Assembly (NCBI GenBank): GCA_028752905.1
Contig: JAQNBH010000003.1
Span: 24,491,989-24,555,988, forward strand
Length of the DNA stretch: 64,000 nt
Direction: 5' to 3'
From: Cladorhizidae sp. MBARI D1340-BT2
Taxonomy: Eukaryota; Porifera; Demospongiae; Poecilosclerida; Cladorhizidae
Shown in pieces: positions 38,210 through 51,200 of this stretch (positions are counted from its first letter, which is position 1; every line of letters begins with the position of its first letter). The translations under genes were made by a program, and so were the position numbers. The notes below the pieces were generated by a model. It was not told the DNA's origin and did no database searches. It saw only the letters and a list, made by a program, of their open reading frames with translations.

Positions 38210-38893
38210 ACTGATAGAGAAGGCCCTTATCTGCAACATGTCAACAGATTATCAATAAATGTAGTGGTTTTTCACTGGCAGGCCACCGCTTTGGCAACTG
38301 GAAAACGCCAGGAAAGATCGCAAACCTTACCACTTCAAATCACCATAACTTGCTAATACTTAGAGTAATCAAAATTTTGGCACGTACAAAAGACAGATAA
38401 TTAGAAGGGCTATCCGATGATATAAAAAATTTCTTTTTGAATCAAGTTTATACAGTGAAGTGTGGAGAATCTATGAAGCTAACCTGTTTAGCATCAAGAT
38501 AGAGAACACATAGAGAAACCTATCTTGTGATTCTATGTATGCAGAATATACAGATGTTTGGTATCAAGAGAGAGAACTGAGAGAGGCCTACCTTTAGAGC
38601 TATATATCAAGTCTATTCAGTGAAGTGTGGAGAATCTATGAAGCTAACATGTTTAGCTCAAGATAGAGAACACTGAGAGATACCTATCTTGCAAGTCCAC
38701 TACAGTGAAGTGTTCAGAATATATGGATGTTTGGTATCAAGAGAGAGCACTTAGAGAGTCCTATCTTAATAGCTATACATCAAGTCTATTCAGTGAAGTG
38801 TGGATAATCTACGAAGCTAACATGTTTAGCATCAAGTAAGAGTACAATTCATAACTGCCCTAATTAACAAGACCAAAGTCCCAGATTTTGTCA
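38210..38893 (+). repeat. Short satellite monomer (684 bp), deletion form 2
   Basis: The junction is near 38438. By eye it is the same as the copy at 36618, and it starts the second 1,592-bp pair. Confidence 0.9.
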
Positions 38894-41800
38894 ACTGATA
38901 GAGAAGGCCCTTATCTGCAACATGTCAACAGATTATCAATAAATGTAGTGGTTTTTCACTGGCAGGCCACCGCTTTGGCAACTGGAAAACGCCAGGAAAG
39001 ATCGCAAACCTTACCACTTCAAATCAGCATAACTTGCTAATACTTAGTGTAATCAAAATTTTGGCACGTACAAAAGACAGATAATTAGAAGGGCTATCCG
39101 GTGATATAAAAATTATCTTTTTGGGGTAAAGTGTAGAAAAGTTATGAGCTTTACGGCAAAAAAGCAAGATTTTTGGGGGGGAAATGAGAAACATATAGAC
39201 CAAATTAGGGCAAATATCAAGATAGAGAACACATAATGAAACCTATCATTCGAATCATATCAAGTCCATTACAGTGAAGTGTGCAGAATATTATGGATGT
39301 TTGATATCAACAGAGAGCACAGGGAGAGACCTATCTTAATAACTATATATCAAGTTTATACAGTGAAGTGTGGAGAATCTATGAAGCTAACCTGTTTAGC
39401 ATCAAGATAGAGAACACATAGAGAAACCTATCTTGTGATTCTATGTATGCAGAATATACGGATGTTTGGTATCAAGAGAGAGAACTGAGAGAGGCCTACC
39501 TTTAGAGCTATATATCAAGTCTATTCAGTGAAGTGTGGAGAATCTATGAAGCTAACATGTTTAGCTCAAGATAGAGAACACTGAGAGATACCTATCTTGC
39601 AAGTCCACTACAGTGAAGTGTTCAGAATATATGGATGTTTGGTATCAAGAGAGAGCACTTAGAGAGTCCTATCTTAATAGCTATACATCAAGTCTATTCA
39701 GTGAAGTGTGGATAATCTACGAAGCTAACATGTTTAGCATCAAGTAAGAGTACAATTCATAACTGCCCTAATTAACAAGACCAAAGTCCCAGATTTTGTC
39801 AACTGATAGAGAAGGCCCTTATCTGCAACATGTCAACAGATTATCAATAAATGTAGTGGTTTTTCACTGGCAGGCCACCGCTTTGGCAACTGGAAAACGC
39901 CAGGAAAGATCGCAAACCTTACCACTTCAAATCACCATAACTTGCTAATACTTAGAGTACTCAAAATTTTGGCACGTACAAAAGACAGATAATTAGAAGG
40001 GCTATCCGGTGATATAAAAATTATCTTTTTGGGGTAAAGTGTAGAAAAGTTATGAGCTTTACGGCAAAAAAGCAAGATTTTTGGGGGGAAAATGAGAAAC
40101 ATATAGACCAAATTAGGGCAAATATCAAGATAGAGAACACATAATGAAACCTATCATTCGAATCATATCAAGTCCATTACAGTGAAGTGTGCAGAATATT
40201 ATGGATGTTTGATATCAACAGAGAGCACAGGGAGAGACCTATCTTAATAACTATATATCAAGTTTATACAGTGAAGTGTGGCGAATCTATGAAGCTAACC
40301 TGTTTAGCATCAAGATAGAGAACACATAGAGAAACCTATCTTGTGATTCTATGTATGCAGAATATACGGATGTTTGGTATCAAGAGAGAGAACAGAGAGA
40401 GGCCTACCTTTAGAGCTATATATCAAGTCTATTCAGTGAAGTGTGGAGAATCTATGAAGCTAACATGTTTAGCTCAAGATAGAGAACACTGAGAGATACC
40501 TATCTTGCAAGTCCACTACAGTGAAGTGTGCAGAATATATGGATGTTTGGTATCAAGAGAGAGCACTTAGAGAGTCCTATCTTAATAGCTATACATCAAG
40601 TCTATTCAGTGAAGTGTGGATAATCTACGAAGCTAACATGTTTAGCATCAAGTAAGAGTACAATTCATAACTGCCCTAATTAACAAGACCAAAGTCCCAG
40701 ATTTTGTCAACTGATAGAGAAGGCCCTTATCTGCAACATGTCAACAGATTATCAATAAATGTAGTGGTTTTTCACTGGCAGGCCACCGCTTTGGCAACTG
40801 GAAAACGCCAGGAAAGATCGCAAACCTTACCACTTCAAATCACCATAACTTGCTAATACTTAGAGTACTCAAAATTTTGGCACGTACAAAAGACAGATAA
40901 TTAGAAGGGCTATCCGGTGATATAAAAATTATCTTTTTGGGGTAAAGTGTAGAAAAGTTATGAGCTTTACGGCAAAAAAGCAAGATTTTTGGGGGGGAAA
41001 TGAGAAACATATAGACCAAATTAGGGCAAATATCAAGATAGAGAACACATAATCAAACCTATCATTCGAATCATATCAAGTCCATTACAGTGAAGTGTGC
41101 AGAATATTATGGATGTTTGATATCAACAGAGAGCACAGGGAGAGACCTATCTTAATAGCTATATATCAAGTTTATACAGTGAAGTGTGGAGAATCTATGA
41201 AGCTAACCTGTTTAGCATCAAGATAGAGAACACATAGAGAAACCTATCTTGTGATTCTATGTATGCAGAATATACGGATGTTTGGTATCAAGAGAGAGAA
41301 CAGAGAGAGGCCTACCTTTAGAGCTATATATCAAGTCTATTCAGTGAAGTGTGGAGAATCTATGAAGCTAACATGTTTAGCTCAAGATAGAGAACACTGA
41401 GAGATACCTATCTTGCAAGTCCACTACAGTGAAGTGTTCAGAATATATGGATGTTTGGTATCAAGAGAGAGCACTTAGAGAGTCCTATCTTAATAGCTAT
41501 ACATCAAGTCTATTCAGTGAAGTGTGGATAATCTACGAAGCTAACATGTTTAGCATCAAGTAAGAGTACAATTCAGAACTGCCCTAATTAACAAGACCAA
41601 AGTCCCAGATTTTGTCAACTGATAGAGAAGGCCCTTATCTGCAACATGTCAACAGATTATCAATAAATGTAGTGGTTTTTCACTGGCAGGCCACCGCTTT
41701 GGCAACTGGAAAACGCCAGGAAAGATCGCAAACCTTACCACTTCAAATCACCATAACTTGCTAATACTTAGAGTACTCAAAATTTTGGCACGTACAAAAG

Positions 41801-44341
41801 ACAGATAATTAGAAGGGCTATCCGGTGATATAAAAATTATCTTTTTGGGGTAAAGTGTAGAAAAGTTATGAGCTTTACGGCAAAAAAGCAAGATTTTTGG
41901 GGGGGAAATGAGAAACATATAGACCAAATTAGGGCAAATATCAAGATAGAGAACACATAATCAAACCTATCATTCGAATCATATCAAGTCCATTACAGTG
42001 AAGTGTGCAGAATATTATGGATGTTTGATATCAACAGAGAGCACAGGGAGAGACCTATCTTAATAGCTATATATCAAGTTTATACAGTGAAGTGTGGAGA
42101 ATCTATGAAGCTAACCTGTTTAGCATCAAGATAGAGAACACATAGAGAAACCTATCTTGTGATTCTATGTATGCAGAATATACAGATGTTTGGTATCAAG
42201 AGAGAGAACTGAGAGAGGCCTACCTTTAGAGCTATATATCAAGTCTATTCAGTGAAGTGTGGAGAATCTATGAAGCTAACATGTTTAGCTCAAGATAGAG
42301 AACACTGAGAGATACCTATCTTGCAAGTCCACTACAGTGAAGTGTTCAGAATATATGGATGTTTGGTATCAAGAGAGAGCACTTAGAGAGTCCTATCTTA
42401 ATAGCTATACATCAAGTCTATTCAGTGAAGTGTGGATAATCTACGAAGCTAACATGTTTAGCATCAAGTAAGAGTACAATTCATAACTGCCCTAATTAAC
42501 AAGACCAAAGTCCCAGATTTTGTCAACTGATAGAGAAGGCCCTTATCTGCAACATGTCAACAGATTATCAATAAATGTAGTGGTTTTTCACTGGCAGGCC
42601 ACCGCTTTGGCAACTGGAAAACGCCAGGAAAGATCGCAAACCTTACCACTTCAAATCAGCATAACTTGCTAATACTTAGTGTAATCAAAATTTTGGCACG
42701 TACAAAAGACAGATAATTAGAAGGGCTATCCGGTGATATAAAAATTATCTTTTTGGGGTAAAGTGTAGAAAAGTTATGAGCTTTACGGCAAAAAAGCAAG
42801 ATTTTTGGGGGGAAAATGAGAAACATATAGACCAAATTAGGGCAAATATCAAGATAGAGAACACATAATGAAACCTATCATTCGAATCATATCAAGTCCA
42901 TTACAGTGAAGTGTGCAGAATATTATGGATGTTTGATATCAACAGAGAGCACAGGGAGAGACCTATCTTAATAACTATATATCAAGTTTATACAGTGAAG
43001 TGTGGCGAATCTATGAAGCTAACCTGTTTAGCATCAAGATAGAGAACACATAGAGAAACCTATCTTGTGATTCTATGTATGCAGAATATACGGATGTTTG
43101 GTATCAAGAGAGAGAACAGAGAGAGGCCTACCTTTAGAGCTATATATCAAGTCTATTCAGTGAAGTGTGGAGAATCTATGAAGCTAACATGTTTAGCTCA
43201 AGATAGAGAACACTGAGAGATACCTATCTTGCAAGTCCACTACAGTGAAGTGTGCAGAATATATGGATGTTTGGTATCAAGAGAGAGCACTTAGAGAGTC
43301 CTATCTTAATAGCTATACATCAAGTCTATTCAGTGAAGTGTGGATAATCTACGAAGCTAACATGTTTAGCATCAAGTAAGAGTACAATTCATAACTGCCC
43401 TAATTAACAAGACCAAAGTCCCAGATTTTGTCAACTGATAGAGAAGGCCCTTATCTGCAACATGTCAACAGATTATCAATAAATGTAGTGGTTTTTCACT
43501 GGCAGGCCACCGCTTTGGCAACTGGAAAACGCCAGGAAAGATCGCAAACCTTACCACTTCAAATCACCATAACTTGCTAATACTTAGAGTACTCAAAATT
43601 TTGGCACGTACAAAAGACAGATAATTAGAAGGGCTATCCGGTGATATAAAAATTATCTTTTTTGGGTAAAGTGTAGAAAAGTTATGAGCTTTACGGCAAA
43701 AAAGCAAGATTTTTGGGGGGGAAATGAGAAACATATAGACCAAATTAGGGCAAATATCAAGATAGAGAACACATAATCAAACCTATCATTCGAATCATAT
43801 CAAGTCCATTACAGTGAAGTGTGCAGAATATTATGGATGTTTGATATCAACAGAGAGCACAGGGAGAGACCTATCTTAATAGCTATATATCAAGTTTATA
43901 CAGTGAAGTGTGGAGAATCTATGAAGCTAACCTGTTTAGCATCAAGATAGAGAACACATAGAGAAACCTATCTTGTGATTCTATGTATGCAGAATATACG
44001 GATGTTTGGTATCAAGAGAGAGAACAGAGAGAGGCCTACCTTTAGAGCTATATATCAAGTCTATTCAGTGAAGTGTGGAGAATCTATGAAGCTAACATGT
44101 TTAGCTCAAGATAGAGAACACTGAGAGATACCTATCTTGCAAGTCCACTACAGTGAAGTGTGCAGAATATATGGATGTTTGGTATCAAGAGAGAGCACTT
44201 AGAGAGTCCTATCTTAATAGCTATACATCAAGTCTATTCAGTGAAGTGTGGATAATCTACGAAGCTAACATGTTTAGCATCAAGTAAGAGTACAATTCAT
44301 AACTGCCCTAATTAACAAGACCAAAGTCCCAGATTTTGTCA

Positions 44342-45025
44342 ACTGATAGAGAAGGCCCTTATCTGCAACATGTCAACAGATTATCAATAAATGTAGTGGT
44401 TTTTCACTGGCAGGCCACCGCTTTGGCAACTGGAAAACGCCAGGAAAGATCGCAAACCTTACCACTTCAAATCACCATAACTTGCTAATACTTAGAGTAA
44501 TCAAAATTTTGGCACGTACAAAAGACAGATAATTAGAAGGGCTATCCGATGATATAAAAAATTTCTTTTTGAATCAAGTTTATACAGTGAAGTGTGGAGA
44601 ATCTATGAAGCTAACCTGTTTAGCATCAAGATAGAGAACACATAGAGAAACCTATCTTGTGATTCTATGTATGCAGAATATACAGATGTTTGGTATCAAG
44701 AGAGAGAACTGAGAGAGGCCTACCTTTAGAGCTATATATCAAGTCTATTCAGTGAAGTGTGGAGAATCTATGAAGCTAACATGTTTAGCTCAAGATAGAG
44801 AACACTGAGAGATACCTATCTTGCAAGTCCACTACAGTGAAGTGTTCAGAATATATGGATGTTTGGTATCAAGAGAGAGCACTTAGAGAGTCCTATCTTA
44901 ATAGCTATACATCAAGTCTATTCAGTGAAGTGTGGATAATCTACGAAGCTAACATGTTTAGCATCAAGTAAGAGTACAATTCATAACTGCCCTAATTAAC
45001 AAGACCAAAGTCCCAGATTTTGTCA
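44342..45025 (+). repeat. Short satellite monomer (684 bp), deletion form 2
   Basis: The junction is near 44570. It has the linked ACAGATG, AACTGAG and GTTCAG variants. It is followed by a long monomer with the AATCAGCATAAC and CTTAGTGTAATC variants, the same partner type as follows the short copy at 36618. Confidence 0.9.
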
Positions 45026-46841
45026 ACTGATAGAGAAGGCCCTTATCTGCAACATGTCAACAGATTATCAATAAATGTAGTGGTTTTTCACTGGCAGGCC
45101 ACCGCTTTGGCAACTGGAAAACGCCAGGAAAGATCGCAAACCTTACCACTTCAAATCAGCATAACTTGCTAATACTTAGTGTAATCAAAATTTTGGCACG
45201 TACAAAAGACAGATAATTAGAAGGGCTATCCGGTGATATAAAAATTATCTTTTTGGGGTAAAGTGTAGAAAAGTTATGAGCTTTACGGCAAAAAAGCAAG
45301 ATTTTTGGGGGGAAAATGAGAAACATATAGACCAAATTAGGGCAAATATCAAGATAGAGAACACATAATGAAACCTATCATTCGAATCATATCAAGTCCA
45401 TTACAGTGAAGTGTGCAGAATATTATGGATGTTTGATATCAACAGAGAGCACAGGGAGAGACCTATCTTAATAGCTATATATCAAGTTTATACAGTGAAG
45501 TGTGGAGAATCTATGAAGCTAACCTGTTTAGCATCAAGATAGAGAACACATAGAGAAACCTATCTTGTGATTCTATGTATGCAGAATATACGGATGTTTG
45601 GTATCAAGAGAGAGAACAGAGAGAGGCCTACCTTTAGAGCTATATATCAAGTCTATTCAGTGAAGTGTGGAGAATCTATGAAGCTAACATGTTTAGCTCA
45701 AGATAGAGAACACTGAGAGATACCTATCTTGCAAGTCCACTACAGTGAAGTGTGCAGAATATATGGATGTTTGGTATCAAGAGAGAGCACTTAGAGAGTC
45801 CTATCTTAATAGCTATACATCAAGTCTATTCAGTGAAGTGTGGATAATCTACGAAGCTAACATGTTTAGCATCAAGTAAGAGTACAATTCATAACTGCCC
45901 TAATTAACAAGACCAAAGTCCCAGATTTTGTCAACTGATAGAGAAGGCCCTTATCTGCAACATGTCAACAGATTATCAATAAATGTAGTGGTTTTTCACT
46001 GGCAGGCCACCGCTTTGGCAACTGGAAAACGCCAGGAAAGATCGCAAACCTTACCACTTCAAATCACCATAACTTGCTAATACTTAGAGTAATCAAAATT
46101 TTGGCACGTACAAAAGACAGATAATTAGAAGGGCTATCCAGTGATATAAAAAATTTCTTTTTGGGGTAAAGTGTAGAAAAGTTATGAGCTTTACGGCAAA
46201 AAAGCAAGATTTTTGGGGGGGAAATGAGAAACATATAGACCAAATTAGGGCAAATATCAAGATAGAGAACACATAATGAAACCTATCATTCGAATCATAT
46301 CAAGTCCATTACAGTGAAGTGTGCAGAATATTATGGATGTTTGATATCAACAGAGAGCACAGGGAGAGACCTATCTTAATAGCTATATATCAAGTTTATA
46401 CAGTGAAGTGTGGAGAATCTATGAAGCTAACCTGTTTAGCATCAAGATAGAGAACACATAGAGAAACCTATCTTGTGATTCTATGTATGCAGAATATACG
46501 GATGTTTGGTATCAAGAGAGAGAACAGAGAGAGGCCTACCTTTAGAGCTATATATCAAGTCTATTCAGTGAAGTGTGGAGAATCTATGAAGCTAACATGT
46601 TTAGCTCAAGATAGAGAACACTGAGAGATACCTATCTTGCAAGTCCACTACAGTGAAGTGTGCAGAATATATGGATGTTTGGTATCAAGAGAGAGCACTT
46701 AGAGAGTCCTATCTTAATAGCTATACATCAAGTCTATTCAGTGAAGTGTGGATAATCTACGAAGCTAACATGTTTAGCATCAAGTAAGAGTACAATTCAT
46801 AACTGCCCTAATTAACAAGACCAAAGTCCCAGATTTTGTCA

Positions 46842-47525
46842 ACTGATAGAGAAGGCCCTTATCTGCAACATGTCAACAGATTATCAATAAATGTAGTGGT
46901 TTTTAACTGGCAGGCCACCGCTTTGGCAACTGGAAAACGCCAGGAAAGATCGCAAACCTTACCACTTCAAATCACCATAACTTGCTAATACTTAGAGTAA
47001 TCAAAAAATTGGCACGTACAAAAGACAGATAATTAGAAGGGCTATCCGATGATATAAAAAATTTCTTTTTGAATCAAGTTTATACAGTGAAGTGTGGAGA
47101 ATCTATGAAGCTAACCTGTTTAGCATCAAGATAGAGAACACATAGAGAAACCTATCTTGTGATTCTATGTATGCAGAATATACGGATGTTTGGTATCAAG
47201 AGAGAGAACAGAGAGAGGCCTACCTTTAGAGCTATATATCAAGTCTATTCAGTGAAGTGTGGAGAATCTATGAAGCTAACATGTTTAGCTCAAGATAGAG
47301 AACACTGAGAGATACCTATCTTGCAAGTCCACTACAGTGAAGTGTGCAGAATATATGGATGTTTGGTATCAAGAGAGAGCACTTAGAGAGTCCTATCTTA
47401 ATAGCTATACATCAAGTCTATTCAGTGAAGTGTGGATAATCTACGAAGCTAACATGTTTAGCATCAAGTAAGAGTACAATTCATAACTGCCCTAATTAAC
47501 AAGACCAAAGTCCCAGATTTTGTCA
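46842..47525 (+). repeat. Short satellite monomer (684 bp), deletion form 2
   Basis: The junction is near 47070. It has private variants GTTTTTAACTGG and ATCAAAAAATTGG. It is followed directly by another short monomer, the only such tandem pair in the window. Its right half has the common ACGGATG/AACAGAG/GTGCAG type. Confidence 0.9.
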
Positions 47526-48209
47526 ACTGATAGAGAAGGCCCTTATCTGCAACATGTCAACAGATTATCAATAAATGTAGTGGTTTTTCACTGGCAGGCC
47601 ACCGCTTTGGCAACTGGAAAACGCCAGGAAAGATCGCAAACCTTACCACTTCAAATCACCATAACTTGCTAATACTTAGAGTAATCAAAAATTTGGCACG
47701 TACAAAAGACAGATAATTAGAAGGGCTATCCGATGATATAAAAAATTTCTTTTTGAATCAAGTTTATACAGTGAAGTGTGGAGAATCTATGAAGCTAACC
47801 TGTTTAGCATCAAGATAGAGAACACATAGAGAAACCTATCTTGTGATTCTATGTATGCAGAATATACAGATGTTTGGTATCAAGAGAGAGAACTGAGAGA
47901 GGCCTACCTTTAGAGCTATATATCAAGTCTATTCAGTGAAGTGTGGAGAATCTATGAAGCTAACATGTTTAGCTCAAGATAGAGAACACTGAGAGATACC
48001 TATCTTGCAAGTCCACTACAGTGAAGTGTTCAGAATATATGGATGTTTGGTATCAAGAGAGAGCACTTAGAGAGTCCTATCTTAATAGCTATACATCAAG
48101 TCTATTCAGTGAAGTGTGGATAATCTACGAAGCTAACATGTTTAGCATCAAGTAAGAGTACAATTCATAACTGCCCTAATTAACAAGACCAAAGTCCCAG
48201 ATTTTGTCA
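47526..48209 (+). repeat. Short satellite monomer (684 bp), deletion form 2, last copy
   Basis: The junction is near 47754. It has ATCAAAAATTTGG and the linked ACAGATG/AACTGAG/GTTCAG variants. No short monomer occurs to the right of this one. Confidence 0.9.
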
Positions 48210-51200
48210 ACTGATAGAGAAGGCCCTTATCTGCAACATGTCAACAGATTATCAATAAATGTAGTGGTTTTTCACTGGCAGGCCACCGCTTTGGCAACTG
48301 GAAAACGCCAGGAAAGATCGCAAACCTTACCACTTCAAATCAGCATAACTTGCTAATACTTAGTGTAATCAAAATTTTGGCACGTACAAAAGACAGATAA
48401 TTAGAAGGGCTATCCGGTGATATAAAAATTATCTTTTTGGGGTAAAGTGTAGAAAAGTTATGAGCTTTACGGCAAAAAAGCAAGATTTTTGGGGGGGAAA
48501 TGAGAAACATATAGACCAAATTAGGGCAAATATCAAGATAGAGAACACATAATGAAACCTATCATTCGAATCATATCAAGTCCATTACAGTGAAGTGTGC
48601 AGAATATTATGGATGTTTGATATCAACAGAGAGCACAGGGAGAGACCTATCTTAATAGCTATATATCAAGTTTATACAGTGAAGTGTGGAGAATCTATGA
48701 AGCTAACCTGTTTAGCATCAAGATAGAGAACACATAGAGAAACCTATCTTGTGATTCTATGTATGCAGAATATACGGATGTTTGGTATCAAGAGAGAGAA
48801 CAGAGAGAGGCCTACCTTTAGAGCTATATATCAAGTCTATTCAGTGAAGTGTGGAGAATCTATGAAGCTAACATGTTTAGCTCAAGATAGAGAACACTGA
48901 GAGATACCTATCTTGCAAGTCCACTACAGTGAAGTGTGCAGAATATATGGATGTTTGGTATCAAGAGAGAGCACTTAGAGAGTCCTATCTTAATAGCTAT
49001 ACATCAAGTCTATTCAGTGAAGTGTGGATAATCTACGAAGCTAACATGTTTAGCATCAAGTAAGAGTACAATTCATAACTGCCCTAATTAACAAGACCTA
49101 AGTCCCAGATTTTGTCAACTGATAGAGAAGGCCCTTATCTGCAACATGTCAACAGATTATCAATAAATGTAGTGGTTTTTCACTGGCAGGCCACCGCTTT
49201 GGCAACTGGAAAACGCCAGGAAAGATCGCAAACCTTACCACTTCAAATCACCATAATTTGCTAATACTTAGAGTAATCAAAAAATTTGGCACGTACAAAA
49301 GACAGATAATTAGAAGGGCTATCCAGTGATATAAAAAATTTCTTTTGGGGGTAAAGTGTAGAAAAGTTATGAGCTTTACGGCAAAAAAGCAAGATTTTTG
49401 GGGGAAAAATGAGAAACATATAGACCAAATTAGGGCAAATATCAAGATAGAGAACACATAATGAAACCTATCATTCGAATCATATCAAGTCCATTACAGT
49501 GAAGTGTGCAGAATATTATGGATGTTTGATATCAACAGAGAGCACAGGGAGAGACCTATCTTAATAGCTATATATCAAGTTTATACAGTGAAGTGTGGAG
49601 AATCTATGAAGCTAACCTGTTTAGCATCAAGATAGAGAACACATAGAGAAACCTATCTTGTGATTCTATGTATGCAGAATATACGGATGTTTGGTATCAA
49701 GAGAGAGAACAGAGAGAGGCCTACCTTTAGAGCTATATATCAAGTCTATTCAGTGAAGTGTGGAGAATCTATGAAGCTAACATGTTTAGCTCAAGATAGA
49801 GAACACTGAGAGATACCTATCTTGCAAGTCCACTACAGTGAAGTGTTCAGAATATATGGATGTTTGGTATCAAGAGAGAGCACTTAGAGAGTCCTATCTT
49901 AATAGCTATACATCAAGTCTATTCAGTGAAGTGTGGATAATCTACGAAGCTAACATGTTTAGCATCAAGTAAGAGTACAATTCATAACTGCCCTAATTAA
50001 CAAGACCAAAGTCCCAGATTTTGTCAACTGATAGAGAAGGCCCTTATCTGCAACATGTCAACAGATTATCAATAAATGTAGTGGTTTTTCACTGGCAGGC
50101 CACCGCTTTGGCAACTGGAAAACGCCAGGAAAGATCGCAAACCTTACCACTTCAAATCACCATAACTTGCTAATACTTAGAGTACTCAAAATTTTGGCAC
50201 GTACAAAAGACAGATAATTAGAAGGGCTATCCGGTGATATAAAAATTATCTTTTTGGGGTAAAGTGTAGAAAAGTTATGAGCTTTACGGCAAAAAAGCAA
50301 GATTTTTGGGGGGGAAATGAGAAACATATAGACCAAATTAGGGCAAATATCAAGATAGAGAACACATAATGAAACCTATCATTCGAATCATATCAAGTCC
50401 ATTACAGTGAAGTGTGCAGAATATTATGGATGTTTGATATCAACAGAGAGCACAGGGAGAGACCTATCTTAATAGCTATATATCAAGTTTATACAGTGAA
50501 GTGTGGAGAATCTATGAAGCTAACCTGTTTAGCATCAAGATAGAGAACACATAGAGAAACCTATCTTGCGATTCTATGTATGCAGAATATACGGATGTTT
50601 GGTATCAAGAGAGAGAACAGAGAGAGGCCTACCTTTAGAGCTATATATCAAGTCTATTCAGTGAAGTGTGGAGAATCTATGAAGCTAACATGTTTAGCTC
50701 AAGATAGAGAACACTGAGAGATACCTATCTTGCAAGTCCACTACAGTGAAGTGTGCAGAATATATGGATGTTTGGTATCAAGAGAGAGCACTTAGAGAGT
50801 CCTATCTTAATAGCTATACATCAAGTCTATTCAGTGAAGTGTGGATAATCTACGAAGCTAACATGTTTAGCATCAAGTAAGAGTACAATTCATAACTGCC
50901 CTAATTAACAAGACCAAAGTCCCAGATTTTGTCAACTGATAGAGAAGGCCCTTATCTGCAACATGTCAACAGATTATCAATAAATGTAGTGGTTTTTCAC
51001 TGGCAGGCCACCGCTTTGGCAACTGGAAAACGCCAGGAAAGATCGCAAACCTTACCACTTCAAATCACCATAACTTGCTAATACTTGGAGTAATCAAAAT
51101 TTTGGCACGTACAAAAGACAGATAATTAGAAGGGCTATCCGGTGATATAAAATATTTCTTTTTTGGGTAATGTGTAGAAAAGTTATGAGCTTTACGGCAA

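Larger units (their letters stand above)
36618..39801 (+). repeat. Two-monomer higher-order repeat, 2 x 1,592 bp
   Basis: A short monomer followed by a long one with AATCAGCATAAC and CTTAGTGTAATC occurs at 36618-38209 and again at 38210-39801. The long members differ in their right halves: the second has TAATAACTAT, AACTGAG and GTTCAG where the first has TAATAGCTAT, AACAGAG and GTGCAG. The duplication has therefore been followed by exchange with other monomers. Confidence 0.8.
15726..48209 (+). repeat. 908-bp satellite array, block II (long and 684-bp short monomers mixed)
   Basis: Thirty-eight monomers start at 15726, 16410, 17317, 18001, 18908, 19816, 20723, 21631, 22542, 23450, 24357, 25263, 26171, 26855, 27761, 28445, 29353, 30261, 31169, 32077, 32985, 33893, 34801, 35710, 36618, 37302, 38210, 38894, 39802, 40710, 41618, 42526, 43434, 44342, 45026, 45934, 46842 and 47526. 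Those starting at 15726, 17317, 26171, 27761, 36618, 38210, 44342, 46842 and 47526 are 684 bp; the others are 906-911 bp. The 911-bp monomer (21631) has three extra bases in AGAATAATTATTATGG. Several groups of two or three monomers are duplicated as blocks. No gene or other insertion is visible. Confidence 0.97.
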
